NCBI GenBank assembly: GCA_950054155.1
Contig: CATLOT010000006.1
Span: forward strand, 62,001 to 126,000
DNA length: 64,000 bases
Source: an uncultured Bacteriovoracaceae bacterium
GTDB taxonomy: Bacteria; Bdellovibrionota; Bacteriovoracia; Bacteriovoracales; Bacteriovoracaceae
Direction: 5' to 3'
The stretch's first letter is position 1. Each line of letters begins with the position of its first letter. Below the pieces are notes generated by a model, which ran no database searches, was not told the origin of the DNA, and saw nothing but the letters and a program-made list of their open reading frames with translations. Of the stretch, positions 36,429-45,438 are shown in pieces. Position numbers and translations under genes: made by a program.

Positions 36429-36457
36429 ATTCTCAAATCAAACCGTATAAAAGTCAA
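36429..36457 (-). promoter_or_regulatory. Candidate promoter of barrel gene 2
   Basis: On the minus strand TTGACT (36457-36452), 17-bp spacer, GAGAAT (36434-36429), in a very AT-rich 190-bp gap. It would leave a leader of about 95 nt before the ATG at 36326. Confidence 0.45.
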
Positions 36458-36516
36458 CAACTTGAAAACAGGTTTTTAAGAAATTTTTTTTAATTGTCTC
36501 AACTTTTAATTGTTTC

Positions 36517-37659
36517 TTAACTAAGAGAGTTAAGAACTTCCTGATGGCGAACGGCCGCACGTGCTAGGTTATTGACGCTACTCCATGAATCCTCGAAGCT
36601 GCCCTGCTCCTGAGTTAAATGCTCAAGAGGTCCATTATAGCTAGCGATCTTCAATTGACCGACTTCGTCACTCACCTTTACAAAGAGATTGTCGTCAAAA
36701 TTCAGACATGGAGACTGCGTTGTGACTTTAATGAACTCATCACTAATAAGACCCGCAGAATCCCCAAAAATTTTTTCTAAATTTTTTTTCAAAAGACGAA
36801 TTTTTTTTGAAATTTCGTCCTCATTTGTGTGGTCCATATCCATAAAAGTGACAAATTCTGCCTTCTGCTTACCATTTTTATCGCTTGAAAACTCACCAAC
36901 AAAATGGCCCCATTCATGGGTATAAGAAAGAGGAATAAAGATCGTCTCTCTCTTATCAGTAATAGGTTTTTCAAAGACCAGTTGAACTAATAAAGCTGAA
37001 GGAGATTCAGCGTGCTCACAATAAGTAATAAACTCATCACTAAGCTCTTTCTTATCGTTAAAGGCACTTAAGAGATCCCCTGGACCCAAGCCCCAATAGA
37101 GGTTTTCACACTTTAAGAGGTCATTATTTGAGAGCTCTATTTGAAAGTTCGCGGGCTCTGCAAGATCATCTGGTGTCATTTTAAGAAGGTTCTTAACACT
37201 AAAATCAAAGCGTGCCTTCTCAAGCCTCTCATAAAGCCCCTCTTCCTTAAGAAAAGGGAAGAGCTCTTCAAAGTCGATTTCACCACGCTTTTGCGTGTAA
37301 AACTCTTCATTCCACAGGAGTTTCTCAGACTTTGCTCTCCCCCCAAATTGACGCCACTTAAGCTCTTTAAAGAACTCGCTCGGCGCTTCAAACTCTTCAA
37401 CAGTCACATCAGGAAAGAAGCGTTTAAAAGCCGCAATATTATGCTCTCCACGTAAAAGTGAAGGCCCAATAGGAAGGAGGTCTTTTTCATTCACCGGACG
37501 AGGAGAAACCCATGTCACCTGACCTTCACCATACTTCTTTTGAAGTTCATGAAAGAGAGCGATACTGAAAAGATCCTCTCCCACAACCACATGACGAAAG
37601 TAGTGAGTAGTTACATTTGATTCTTCAACTTTTTTTAAACTAAGAAGGTCAAAACCCAT
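36517..37659 (-). CDS. Hypothetical protein with FAD-fold-like N-terminus
   Basis: I do not recognise this 380-residue protein. Residues 18-50 (THYFRHVVVGEDLFSIALFHELQKKYG then VTWVSPR) look like the first beta-alpha-beta unit of an FAD/NAD-binding oxidoreductase. The glycine-rich motif is degenerate (VVGEDLFS), so cofactor binding is doubtful. Later parts include LYWGLGPGDLLSAF and SYTHEWGHFVGEFSS. There is no signal peptide. ATG at 37659 has a G-run about ten bases upstream. It is alone on the minus strand between mltD and the barrel genes. Confidence 0.65.
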   Translation of the reverse strand: MGFDLLSLKKVEESNVTTHYFRHVVVGEDLFSIALFHELQKKYGEGQVTWVSPRPVNEKDLLPIGPSLLRGEHNIAAFKRFFPDVTVEEFEAPSEFFKELKWRQFGGRAKSEKLLWNEEFYTQKRGEIDFEELFPFLKEEGLYERLEKARFDFSVKNLLKMTPDDLAEPANFQIELSNNDLLKCENLYWGLGPGDLLSAFNDKKELSDEFITYCEHAESPSALLVQLVFEKPITDKRETIFIPLSYTHEWGHFVGEFSSDKNGKQKAEFVTFMDMDHTNEDEISKKIRLLKKNLEKIFGDSAGLISDEFIKVTTQSPCLNFDDNLFVKVSDEVGQLKIASYNGPLEHLTQEQGSFEDSWSSVNNLARAAVRHQEVLNSLS

Positions 37660-37722
37660 TTTGACGAAACCCCCGATGAATACTGAGGTTCAATCAAATC
37701 ATAGATTTTTCACAATGGCGAT

Positions 37723-39234
37723 TTATTTTACAGCGAGGCGATCCCCAGCACGAATACGACGGCGCTTAAGGATATGGTAGTTAGAGACAATGAGGGTATC
37801 TAAGCTCGTTCCCGTCTTTCGCGACACTGTCCACAAGGAGTCACCTTTTTGCACTTGATAGTAACGTGAAGGTGAAGCAATCTTTCGGCCCTTTCTAAGA
37901 GCGCGGCGGATACGCTTCTTCCAAGCTCTTCTGAGTCGAACCGCTTTGCGAGGTTTTTCATAGAGATCCGCGTACATATTGGCACGAATATTTTGACCTT
38001 GTTTAAACGGAAGCAAAACAACCTGCCCTTGCTTAAGCCTACCCGTGTAAGAGATACCGTTAAGCCAAGTAAGAACAGTCTTATCTTTAATTTTAAACTT
38101 TCTCGCCACATCACTTAAGCGTGAACGACGACCGCGTACTTTGTAGGGACGAAAGTCTGTCGCAAGAAAACCTTTGGGATTATTTTCCATGTAGGTTGTG
38201 AGTAGAGACTTCTTACCAACAGGTACACGAAGAGGATAACCGCCAACAGGTGGGGTGAACCATCTTAAGACTTCAGGATTTAAGCGCTGAATTTCTTCAA
38301 AATCAACTTCAAGAGCTTGAGCAACTTTAAAAAGGTCAGTGGCAGGACCCACTTCCACTTCTTGAAAATCAAGAGGCTCGTGAAAGTCGATTTCTTCAAA
38401 GCCAAATGACTTTAAGTTCTTCCCGATAATGGCCAAGGCCATAATTTTAGGAACATAATTCTTCGTTTCACTTTTTAAGTAGCGACCTTTTCTGATACGC
38501 CAAAAGTTCTCAGTCTTGTAACGACGAATGGCACGGCCAACTTTCCCCTCACCAGCGTTGTAAGCGGCAGCGGCCAATTCCCAAGAACCAAAGTCTTTAT
38601 AGAGTTTTGTCAGATAGCGACTTGCTGCGATCGTGGCCTTAATAGGATCACGCCTCTCATCCACATACCAATCAATCTTTAGGCCAAAGCGCTTACCTGT
38701 GTAAGGCATGAACTGCCAAGGTCCAACCGCGCGGGCCCAAGACTTAGCCTTCGTTTGAAAACCACTCTCCGCCATCGCAAGAAAAATAAGGTCACGAGGA
38801 AGACCGTGTTCTTCAAGAATCTTTCCAAGGATCGGAGCGTAACGACCGGCACGCGCGCCATAGCGCTCAAAGAATCCGCGCCCACGATTAAGAAAGTAAT
38901 TCATCCACTTCTTAACTGCGTCGTTATAAACAACGGGGATATCAAAGTAATAATTTTCTAAATTAAGATGTTCGGCACCATAGAGAAAATAAGTCTTCTT
39001 ATCGTACTCATGAGGCTTATCGATAACGGCTGCACCGATAATACTGGTTTGATTATTCGCTTCTTCTGCTTGGCGAGCGGCTTCAATTGCCTTTTTTCGC
39101 ATCTCACTTGAAACAACAATATGCTCTTTTTGAGCAGCTTCGTTAGTGGCAATTGAGTCTTTCTTACTTTGAGTCGTACACGATGATGCCCCAATAATAA
39201 GAGCACCAATAGTGAGTAATGATGGCAATTTCAC
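37723..39234 (-). CDS. mltD: Membrane-bound lytic transglycosylase D-like lipoprotein with LysM
   Basis: Cleaves glycan strands of peptidoglycan, leaving anhydro ends. The GTG at 39234 is chosen because AGGAG lies nine bases upstream; it gives a lipoprotein signal with lipobox GASSC (the frame from TTG 39255 does not). The SLT domain has GLPRDLIFLAMAESGFQTKA with catalytic Glu in AESGF, then RAVGPWQFMPYTGKRFGL and AAAYNAGEGKVGRAI. Two LysM modules follow at about 370-420 (RLSDVARKFKIKDKTV) and 455-503 (YYQVQKGDSLWTVSRKTGTS), joined by a very basic segment. 503 residues is close to MltD (about 450). Confidence 0.93.
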   Translation of the reverse strand: MKLPSLLTIGALIIGASSCTTQSKKDSIATNEAAQKEHIVVSSEMRKKAIEAARQAEEANNQTSIIGAAVIDKPHEYDKKTYFLYGAEHLNLENYYFDIPVVYNDAVKKWMNYFLNRGRGFFERYGARAGRYAPILGKILEEHGLPRDLIFLAMAESGFQTKAKSWARAVGPWQFMPYTGKRFGLKIDWYVDERRDPIKATIAASRYLTKLYKDFGSWELAAAAYNAGEGKVGRAIRRYKTENFWRIRKGRYLKSETKNYVPKIMALAIIGKNLKSFGFEEIDFHEPLDFQEVEVGPATDLFKVAQALEVDFEEIQRLNPEVLRWFTPPVGGYPLRVPVGKKSLLTTYMENNPKGFLATDFRPYKVRGRRSRLSDVARKFKIKDKTVLTWLNGISYTGRLKQGQVVLLPFKQGQNIRANMYADLYEKPRKAVRLRRAWKKRIRRALRKGRKIASPSRYYQVQKGDSLWTVSRKTGTSLDTLIVSNYHILKRRRIRAGDRLAVK

Positions 39235-39266
39235 GCGATTATTCTCCTCGCACAAGATAAGGGGTT

Positions 39267-39296
39267 ATTTTACCCTAAAATCAATTCTTCTCTCAA
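39267..39296 (-). promoter_or_regulatory. Sigma70-type promoter of mltD
   Basis: On the minus strand TTGAGA (39296-39291), 18-bp spacer, TAAAAT (39272-39267); each hexamer is one mismatch from consensus. The start of transcription would be about 25 nt before the mltD GTG. Confidence 0.6.
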
Positions 39297-39322
39297 GTGA
39301 ATATAAAGTGTTGTAAATACAT

Positions 39323-40576
39323 TTACCCTTGCACTTCTTTTTCGCTCAAAAATGAGTCAACTACAATTGTCCCAACGGCATCGCCAAAGACATTCACAGT
39401 CGTTCTAAACATATCAAGAAGACGATCAACGGCTAATATAAGCCCAATTCCCTCTAAAGGAAGTCCCACCGCACCTAAGACAATCGACATCGTGATCAGC
39501 CCTGCTCCCGGAATGGCCGCAGCACCAATAGCAGCGAGAGAAGCTGTCATAAATATAATCACTTGTTGCCCAAGACCGAGGTCAATGCCATAAGCTTGCG
39601 CAATAAAGATGGCTGCCACAGATTCGTATAGGGCTGTTCCATCCATATTTATTGTTGCCCCAAGAGGAAGAACAAATTTCGCCGTGTCTCTTCTGACTCC
39701 AAGATTCTCTTCAACCGCCGTCATTGTAATAGGAAGGGTCGCCGCAGAAGATGAAGTTGAAAAGGCCGTAAGAAGCGGAGCACTTACTCCCTTAAGAATG
39801 TGAAGAGGTGATTTCTTTAAGCGGGCCGAGGCCACAATAGTGAGAAAAACAGCATGCAAACTCAGACCAAGAACAACCGTAAGGATGTACTTACTGAGAG
39901 AAACAATCGCACTTGTCCCCGACTTTGCCATCACATCAAGCATGAGAACAAAGATCCCAATGGGAGCAAATTTCATAATTCCATGGGTAAGAAAGAGCGA
40001 CATCTCTTCAAGGGAGGCCATAACATTAGTAATCGCTTGTGACTTCTCTTTTGTATAAAGAGCAACAATTCCCATAAAGATCGCAAAGACGATAATCTGC
40101 AGGATATTAGCTCCGGCCAAGGCCTCAGCTGGATTTGTAGGAATGGCATTAATCATCACGCCCAAAATGGTTTCATAGAGACCCTTTTGCTCACTGACTT
40201 TCGTCGCCATATCACCACTTAATTCTTGAAGACCAGCGGTCCCCAAATCAGCCCCAATTCCAGGATTAATAATATTCACCAAAATAAGACCAAAGAAAAC
40301 GGCAATAACAGTCGTCGCAAAGTAATAGCCAACGGCCTTTCTCCCCATTGAGCCAAGGGCTTCGGGCGTTCCAAGATTGGTCATCGACATATAAATGGAA
40401 GAGAAAACGAGAGGAACAATCACCATCTTTAAAAGATTAATAAAGACCGTTCCAATCGGCTTAATATAATTTACGTAGTGGGCCTGGCCCGTTGAGTGAA
40501 TAATTAAACCAATAATAAGTCCGCCCACCATGGCGTAACCAATTCTTTGTGCCTCTTTCTTCGATGCTTCCTGCAT
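39323..40576 (-). CDS. Dicarboxylate/amino acid:cation symporter (DAACS family)
   Basis: Sodium- or proton-driven uptake of glutamate, aspartate or C4-dicarboxylates across the inner membrane. About 417 residues with the family features: a serine-rich re-entrant loop (LTAFSTSSSAATLPITM), the NMDGT motif in PLGATINMDGTALYESVAAIFIAQ, and GAAAIPGAGLITM near 365. ATG at 40576 with GGGG upstream is chosen over TTG at 40594. GltP and DctA cannot be told apart by reading. Monocistronic; its 3' end faces the mltD promoter. Confidence 0.93.
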   Translation of the reverse strand: MQEASKKEAQRIGYAMVGGLIIGLIIHSTGQAHYVNYIKPIGTVFINLLKMVIVPLVFSSIYMSMTNLGTPEALGSMGRKAVGYYFATTVIAVFFGLILVNIINPGIGADLGTAGLQELSGDMATKVSEQKGLYETILGVMINAIPTNPAEALAGANILQIIVFAIFMGIVALYTKEKSQAITNVMASLEEMSLFLTHGIMKFAPIGIFVLMLDVMAKSGTSAIVSLSKYILTVVLGLSLHAVFLTIVASARLKKSPLHILKGVSAPLLTAFSTSSSAATLPITMTAVEENLGVRRDTAKFVLPLGATINMDGTALYESVAAIFIAQAYGIDLGLGQQVIIFMTASLAAIGAAAIPGAGLITMSIVLGAVGLPLEGIGLILAVDRLLDMFRTTVNVFGDAVGTIVVDSFLSEKEVQG

Positions 40577-40658
40577 GAATTGCCCCTTTAACAACAGCGC
40601 TCTTTCTTTAAGTTAAAATACATTTAGAGTATTGTAACGAAATCAAGTTCTTAACGGT

Positions 40659-41219
40659 ATGCAAAAGCCTTTTTTTCTCCCTTTCTTCTTAAAAACTCTT
40701 TTGTTCCTGACAATTGCTGTCGGAATGAACCCTGCTTTAAGCGAGGTAGAGCCTCCTAACTACAACTTTAGCCTCGATACACTTAAAGATTTTTACCCGG
40801 GTAAAACCCTCGGGGAAATTAAAACAAAGTACAAGAATGTGACGTTAGAATTTGATAAGGGTGCTTCAAAAATTTATAAGACCTATATCACTCATATCCG
40901 TTACAAATTTCCGATTTACTTTCGTATTTTTGAAGATAAAACCGTGAGCTTATTTGCACGCCTTCCTAGCTACTTTCTTCACGACGTTTTCCACCAGAGC
41001 TTAATCAATCGTTATCAAAAACAAGACGAATACAATAAAGTCGGAAACACTGCGGTTTATATCTGGAAGGACAAAGAGAACCTTAAACTCACCTACCAAG
41101 GTCAGTGCACGATAACTTGTTTTCCGATGTATCTGAGTGTCGAGATGGTAAAAGCTCCCGAAGGTTTTCCCGGAGAAACGGGAATTCTAGGAGAGCTTTC
41201 AAACTTTCAATTTAAATAA
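40659..41219 (+). CDS. Secreted hypothetical protein
   Basis: Unrecognised 186-residue protein with an export signal (MQKPFFLPFFLKTLLFLTIAVGMNPALSE). The mature part has YNFSLDTLKDFYPGKTLGEIKTKYKN and then mixed beta sequence (THIRYKFPIYFRIFEDKTV, YIWKDKENLKLTYQGQCTITCFPMY) with one likely disulfide (CTITC). It is probably periplasmic. It is divergent from the symporter and tail-to-tail with lgt with no gap between stops. Confidence 0.72.
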   Translation: MQKPFFLPFFLKTLLFLTIAVGMNPALSEVEPPNYNFSLDTLKDFYPGKTLGEIKTKYKNVTLEFDKGASKIYKTYITHIRYKFPIYFRIFEDKTVSLFARLPSYFLHDVFHQSLINRYQKQDEYNKVGNTAVYIWKDKENLKLTYQGQCTITCFPMYLSVEMVKAPEGFPGETGILGELSNFQFK

Positions 41220-42011
41220 TTAGTTCTCTAACTTCTTTTGCTTGGCCATAACCATGGCAGCCACTCCGACAAGAACCATGATCATACAAAGAATCTGACC
41301 CATCGTTGTGGTGCCACCAAAGTAGTAACCAAGCTGAGCATCAGGCTCTCTAAAGAACTCTACAATGTAGCGAAAGACACCATAGCCAGCCAGAAAAGTC
41401 GCCGCAAGATAACCGTAGTGCTTCACGCGAGGAAGAAGCATCCAAAGAATTCCGCTTAGAAGAATACCTTCAAGTACACCTTCATAGAGCTGAGAAGGAT
41501 GACGAGCATAAGGACCTCCGGCCGGAAAGATCATGCCAAAAGCACTATCGGTTACACGGCCATAGAGCTCACCATTGATGAAATTACCCATCCGCCCAAA
41601 GAAGAGCCCGGGTGCCCCAGCGAGTGCAACATTATCCATCACCTGTGCCCAGGAAATTCCATTCTTCTTAGCAAAGATATAACCCCCAACGAGGAGTCCT
41701 GCGAGAGCGCCATGAAAACTTAAGCCCCCTTTCCAAACAGCAAAGAGTTCTCCGATATGGTTTTGATAGTAGCCCCAATTATAAATAAAGACATAAGCGA
41801 GGCGGGCACCGATAAACATACACACAAACATGATGGTAATGAGAGCGTCGATTTGCTCCTTGGCCACTTTAAAAAACCCGCGCTCAACAAGCTTCTTAAG
41901 AAGAAAGTTGGCGAGGACAAACCCTACGACATACATCATGCCGTACCAGCGAACCTGGAGGGGACCTAGTGTAAAAATATTGGGATCAAATTCGATAACG
42001 GGGGCACTCAT
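41220..42011 (-). CDS. lgt: Prolipoprotein diacylglyceryl transferase
   Basis: Transfers diacylglycerol from phosphatidylglycerol to the lipobox Cys of prolipoproteins at the inner membrane. 263 residues with seven hydrophobic helices. The family signature is FGRMGNFINGELYGRVTD, and other conserved stretches are VRWYGMMYVVGF, GGLSFHGALAGLLVG and ARHPSQLYEGVLEG. The ATG at 42011 has AAGGA upstream. The several lipoproteins in this window would be its substrates. It lies 71 bp after the unknown gene at 42083. Confidence 0.97.
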   Translation of the reverse strand: MSAPVIEFDPNIFTLGPLQVRWYGMMYVVGFVLANFLLKKLVERGFFKVAKEQIDALITIMFVCMFIGARLAYVFIYNWGYYQNHIGELFAVWKGGLSFHGALAGLLVGGYIFAKKNGISWAQVMDNVALAGAPGLFFGRMGNFINGELYGRVTDSAFGMIFPAGGPYARHPSQLYEGVLEGILLSGILWMLLPRVKHYGYLAATFLAGYGVFRYIVEFFREPDAQLGYYFGGTTTMGQILCMIMVLVGVAAMVMAKQKKLEN

Positions 42012-42082
42012 GAGGCTTCCTTGCTTTTTCTCTTGTGTTTATCAAGATTAGTTTAAAGAAAGGAAGTGCTCATGAAAAGGAC

Positions 42083-42892
42083 TTATAACGTTTCTTCGCG
42101 CGATTGAAAGGACTCGCGCGGATGAATAACTCCTTCAGCAGAGCGCGAAAGCGCCTGAAGAAGCTGCCTCATCGGACGACTATGCCCCTGAGGATCAAGA
42201 AAGCTCGTATGCACAGAGAGAAAACTCAGAAGCTCTTCACTCGTCATGCGGATATTTTTATTCTTAATTTTATTATCAAGCCTCAAGATACGAAATCTTA
42301 GTGGCTGAGATTTAGCGCCATCCATCGAAAGAACTTTTCTCTTTGAAAGATCCACAAAGACAACCTCTCCCTGGCTTTCTTTTTGTTTGAGAATGACCAT
42401 CCCCTCTTTGACGGGCACGCCCCAAAAACCAATGACACCATGGGGAACAAGGGCCCAACTTAAAAAACGATTCACAATCGTTCGCGCAGCAAAGATACCC
42501 TCTTCTTCTTGCCCAAAGTATTCGCTGACACCACACTCCCAAGAATTGGCGGCGTAGGAGTAAACCATCAAGGCATAGTCGCGATAGCGATAAACTTTAT
42601 ATCCCGTCTTCGGTAAGACAGATTCTGATCCATAGCGATCGGAATGGCTGGCCGATTCAATCTGCGCCATGACCTTACTTGAAGCAGGCTTTAATTCAAG
42701 AAGACGAGCATGAGGTGTCGCTGAAAGAGTCTTTTGAACTTCATCAGCTTCACGCCCAGTAAGCTCACGAAATTTCATTTGCTCAAGTAGCTTTGTCACA
42801 GCATCCGACGCCTCAAGCTCATTTAGGCTCACGAAAATCGGGTATGACTCTTGATCATGATACTGAAACACTGCAATATTTTGATCATCCAT
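42083..42892 (-). CDS. Hypothetical protein upstream of lgt
   Basis: Unrecognised 269-residue protein. The ATG at 42892 is chosen because GGAGG lies exactly six bases upstream; it gives MDDQNIAVFQYHDQESYPIFV. The longer frame adds 19 residues that contain no export signal. There are no transmembrane segments. Sequence such as KTGYKVYRYRDYALMVYSYAANSWECGVSEYFGQ and GFWGVPVKEGMVILKQKES suggests a soluble alpha/beta protein. The C-terminal 70 residues are helical and basic. Likely co-transcribed with lgt. Confidence 0.7.
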   Translation of the reverse strand: MDDQNIAVFQYHDQESYPIFVSLNELEASDAVTKLLEQMKFRELTGREADEVQKTLSATPHARLLELKPASSKVMAQIESASHSDRYGSESVLPKTGYKVYRYRDYALMVYSYAANSWECGVSEYFGQEEEGIFAARTIVNRFLSWALVPHGVIGFWGVPVKEGMVILKQKESQGEVVFVDLSKRKVLSMDGAKSQPLRFRILRLDNKIKNKNIRMTSEELLSFLSVHTSFLDPQGHSRPMRQLLQALSRSAEGVIHPRESFQSREETL

Positions 42893-43047
42893 TGAAAACC
42901 TCCACACGAGGACCATTTCCTCAATAAACCTCATCGGAATAACGCTCAAAAGCCTAACTTAACGCCTCGCAAATCGCCCATGGGGAAAAAATTATCCCTA
43001 AATCGAGAAATCTTTGCCTAACCCCCTGTTTAAAGTACCCTCAACCG

Positions 43048-43076
43048 TTGACATTAGGCCCAAAATGGCCTAAAAA
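43048..43076 (+). promoter_or_regulatory. rplU-rpmA promoter with an inverted repeat in the spacer
   Basis: Perfect -35 TTGACA (43048-43053), 17-bp spacer, -10 TAAAAA (43071-43076). The spacer holds the inverted repeat TTAGGCC (43054-43060) / GGCCTAA (43067-43073), which overlaps the -10 and could be an operator. A leader of about 100 nt precedes rplU. Confidence 0.65.
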
Positions 43077-43185
43077 TCCTCTCTGATTAGACTAAATCTT
43101 AGGGCATCAAGCGCCCATTTACGGCTAACCGATGGGTTATTCGTGAGTGCGCCCCCACGATTTGTCACAACTTTAAGGAGTAAAA

Positions 43186-43548
43186 ATGTACGGAGTAGTA
43201 GAAATTGGTGGACATCAGTACCGTGTTCAAGCTGGAGATGTTCTCGACGTGCAAAAACTAACAGATGAAGCTGGTCAAACTGTTGAACTCGACAAGGTTC
43301 TTTTCGTAGGTGGAGAGAAAGCTGTTGTTGGAACACCAGTTGTAAGCGGAGCTAAAGTAACTGCAAAAGTAATCAAGCATGATCGTTCAAGAAAGGTCAT
43401 CGTTTTCAAGAGAAAGCCAGGTGCTTACCGTCGTAAGAATGGTCACCGTCAGCATTACACTTCTCTTCTCATCACTGAAATCAATGATGGACAAGGGAAT
43501 ACTGCAAAGATCGACGCTGACTCTAAGAACGCGAAGAAATTTTTATAA
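43186..43548 (+). CDS. rplU: 50S ribosomal protein L21
   Basis: A structural protein of the large subunit that binds 23S rRNA. It starts MYGVVEIGGHQYRVQAGDVLDVQKL and contains the L21 signature region KVIVFKRKPGAYRRKNGHRQ near residues 70-90 followed by YTSLLITEI. 120 residues with a slightly longer C-terminal tail than the 103 of E. coli. ATG with AAGGAG upstream. First gene of the rplU-rpmA transcript, 48 bp before rpmA. Confidence 0.98.
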   Translation: MYGVVEIGGHQYRVQAGDVLDVQKLTDEAGQTVELDKVLFVGGEKAVVGTPVVSGAKVTAKVIKHDRSRKVIVFKRKPGAYRRKNGHRQHYTSLLITEINDGQGNTAKIDADSKNAKKFL

Positions 43549-43596
43549 GAACGAACTTTTAATAAAATAATAAATATATAAAGAAAGGAAATCGTC

Positions 43597-43851
43597 ATGG
43601 CACATAAGAAAGCTGGTGGTTCAACGAATAACGGTAGAGATTCAAATGCAAAGATGCGTGGAGTGAAGCTCTTCGGTGGACAAAGTGTAGTTCCAGGAAA
43701 CATTATCGTACGTCAGTGTGGTACTAAGTTTCACGCTGGTAAGAACGTAGGCATGGGAAAAGACTTCACTCTTTTTGCTAAGGCAGAAGGTAAAGTTGAA
43801 TTCTCTTGGTTCAACAAAACGACTAAAATCGTTTCTGTTATTCCTGCTTAA
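43597..43851 (+). CDS. rpmA: 50S ribosomal protein L27
   Basis: A large-subunit protein whose N-terminus reaches the peptidyl transferase centre. [20 protein letters not shown] is typical, as is [19 protein letters not shown]. No N-terminal extension of the Firmicutes cleavage type. 84 residues. Strong AAGGA upstream. A terminator follows directly. Confidence 0.98.
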   Translation: MAHKKAGGSTNNGRDSNAKMRGVKLFGGQSVVPGNIIVRQCGTKFHAGKNVGMGKDFTLFAKAEGKVEFSWFNKTTKIVSVIPA

Positions 43852-43882
43852 TTCTACTAATTAAAAAAGAATAAAAATAAAG

Positions 43883-43910
43883 AGGGGAATCTTCATGGAT
43901 TCCCCTTTTT
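43883..43910 (+). terminator. Intrinsic terminator after rpmA
   Basis: Perfect stem AGGGGAATC (43883-43891) / GATTCCCCT (43898-43906), loop TTCATG, followed by a T run to 43910. The next gene, obgE, starts 26 bp later, so it relies on read-through or an internal promoter. Confidence 0.85.
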
Positions 43911-43935
43911 ATTATCAAACGGAAAAAATACTCAG

Positions 43936-44931
43936 ATGAGATTTATCGACGAAGTTCAAATTATTATCAGCTCCGGAAACGGAGGAGACGGCTGCGCAGG
44001 ATTCAGGCGCGAAAAGCACGTTCCCCTCGGCGGTCCCGATGGTGGTGATGGCGGTGACGGCGGTAATATCTACGTCCAAGCCGATGAAGGCCTTAACACC
44101 CTTCTTAATTTTCGCGGAAAAAAATTTTACCGAGCAGAGCACGGAGAGCAAGGCCGAGGCTCACGCTGTAACGGTAGAAATGGCGAGGACCTCGTCCTTA
44201 AAGTTCCTGTGGGAACCCTTGTAAGACTTGCTGAAAATAACCAAGTTATTGCCGACCTCACAGAGCATGGCCAAAAAATCCTTCTCGCTGAAGGTGGTCG
44301 CGGCGGACTTGGGAACTATAATTTTAAAACATCAACCAACCAAGCTCCCAATAAAGCGACGCCTGGAAAAGAAGGTGTTGAACTTGAAATTGAGCTTGAG
44401 CTAAAGCTTATCGCTGATATCGCTCTCATTGGTATGCCCAATGCTGGAAAGTCGACCCTCATTAGTGTTCTTTCAGCAGCAAAACCAAAGATTGCGGACT
44501 ACCCTTTTACGACTCTTGAGCCAAATCTTGGTGTGGTAAAAATGGGCGCAGACAGCTCTCTTGTGATTGCTGATATTCCAGGTCTTATCGAAGATGCTTC
44601 TGAAGGTAAGGGCTTAGGGATTAAATTTCTTAAGCATATCGAAAGAACCAAGGCCTTCATTCATCTTGTCGATGTTTCATGGTGCCTTGAAGAGTACGAA
44701 GCTTTTGAGCAGTATGTGACCATTAGAGATGAACTTGGTAAGTACAACGAAGATATGTTGAATAAGAAAGAGCTTGTGTGTCTGACTAAGATAGATGCGA
44801 TGACTGAAGAAGAGATTCAAAAGTTTGTGAGCTTCTTTGAAGAAAATTTAGATAGAAAAGTGCTTCCTATTTCCGCCGTTTCAGGACGCGGAATTGATGA
44901 GCTAAGAGGTCTTCTCACTCGCCTTCTCTAG
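43936..44931 (+). CDS. obgE: GTPase ObgE/CgtA
   Basis: A conserved GTPase in late 50S assembly and stress control. The Obg fold at the N-terminus is Gly-rich (SGNGGDGCAGFRREKHVPLGG, DGGDGGDGGNIY). The G domain has G1 GMPNAGKSTL, G2 DYPFTTLEP, G3 DIPGLIEDASEGKGLG and G4 TKID. 331 residues; the optional OCT domain is absent. No Shine-Dalgarno close by apart from GGAAA. Order rplU-rpmA-obgE is widely conserved. Confidence 0.97.
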   Translation: MRFIDEVQIIISSGNGGDGCAGFRREKHVPLGGPDGGDGGDGGNIYVQADEGLNTLLNFRGKKFYRAEHGEQGRGSRCNGRNGEDLVLKVPVGTLVRLAENNQVIADLTEHGQKILLAEGGRGGLGNYNFKTSTNQAPNKATPGKEGVELEIELELKLIADIALIGMPNAGKSTLISVLSAAKPKIADYPFTTLEPNLGVVKMGADSSLVIADIPGLIEDASEGKGLGIKFLKHIERTKAFIHLVDVSWCLEEYEAFEQYVTIRDELGKYNEDMLNKKELVCLTKIDAMTEEEIQKFVSFFEENLDRKVLPISAVSGRGIDELRGLLTRLL

Positions 44932-44964
44932 AGAATAGAGAGTGAGTGAAAGAAGGAGAAAATT

Positions 44965-45435
44965 ATGTCCAGAGAATTTGTAGACGCAGAGATTGATAAG
45001 ATCGTTAATGACAAGGAACTTGAGTATCCCAAGAATATGGCCATGGCCGCTGCTTGGATTCTTGGGAACCTAAAAGGGATCAACCTTAAGTGCTTTGATG
45101 TTAGTCATACGAGCTCACTTTCAGACTTCTATGTTTTGGCCTCAGCGACAAATACGACTCAAGCCTCGGCGATGGCAGAAGATGTCATGAGAACCCTTAA
45201 AAGAAATGGCATGAGCATTCTTTCTAAAGAAGGAGTCAACGGTTCTGACTGGATTCTTCTTGATGCTGGTGACATTCTTGTTCACATCTTTCTTGAGTCT
45301 GCACGCGATGTGTACGGCCTTGAAGAACTGTGGACGGAAGCTAAACCTGTTGGCATTCCAAACTCATATTACTTTTCAAGCGAAGACGCCGAGTCTGCAG
45401 AGAAGCTTGACGATAAAGGCCGCGACTTCTTTTAA
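44965..45435 (+). CDS. rsfS: Ribosomal silencing factor RsfS
   Basis: Binds L14 and blocks subunit joining when nutrients are short. Family stretches are SSLSDFYVLASATNTTQASAMAEDV, and GSDWILLDAGDILVHIFLESARDVYGLEELW, where LLDAGDVVVHIF and YxLExLW are diagnostic. At 156 residues it has an extra N-terminal helix (about 40 residues, SREFVDAEIDKIVND) compared with 105 in E. coli. ATG at 44965 with GAAGGAG upstream. 3 bp before rlmH. Confidence 0.95.
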   Translation: MSREFVDAEIDKIVNDKELEYPKNMAMAAAWILGNLKGINLKCFDVSHTSSLSDFYVLASATNTTQASAMAEDVMRTLKRNGMSILSKEGVNGSDWILLDAGDILVHIFLESARDVYGLEELWTEAKPVGIPNSYYFSSEDAESAEKLDDKGRDFF

Positions 45436-45438
45436 ATC

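Noticed and set aside
43077-43185. L21-leader-type regulatory RNA before rplU
   Set aside because: The leader has only short GGGC/GCCC pairings; I could not draw a convincing conserved structure.
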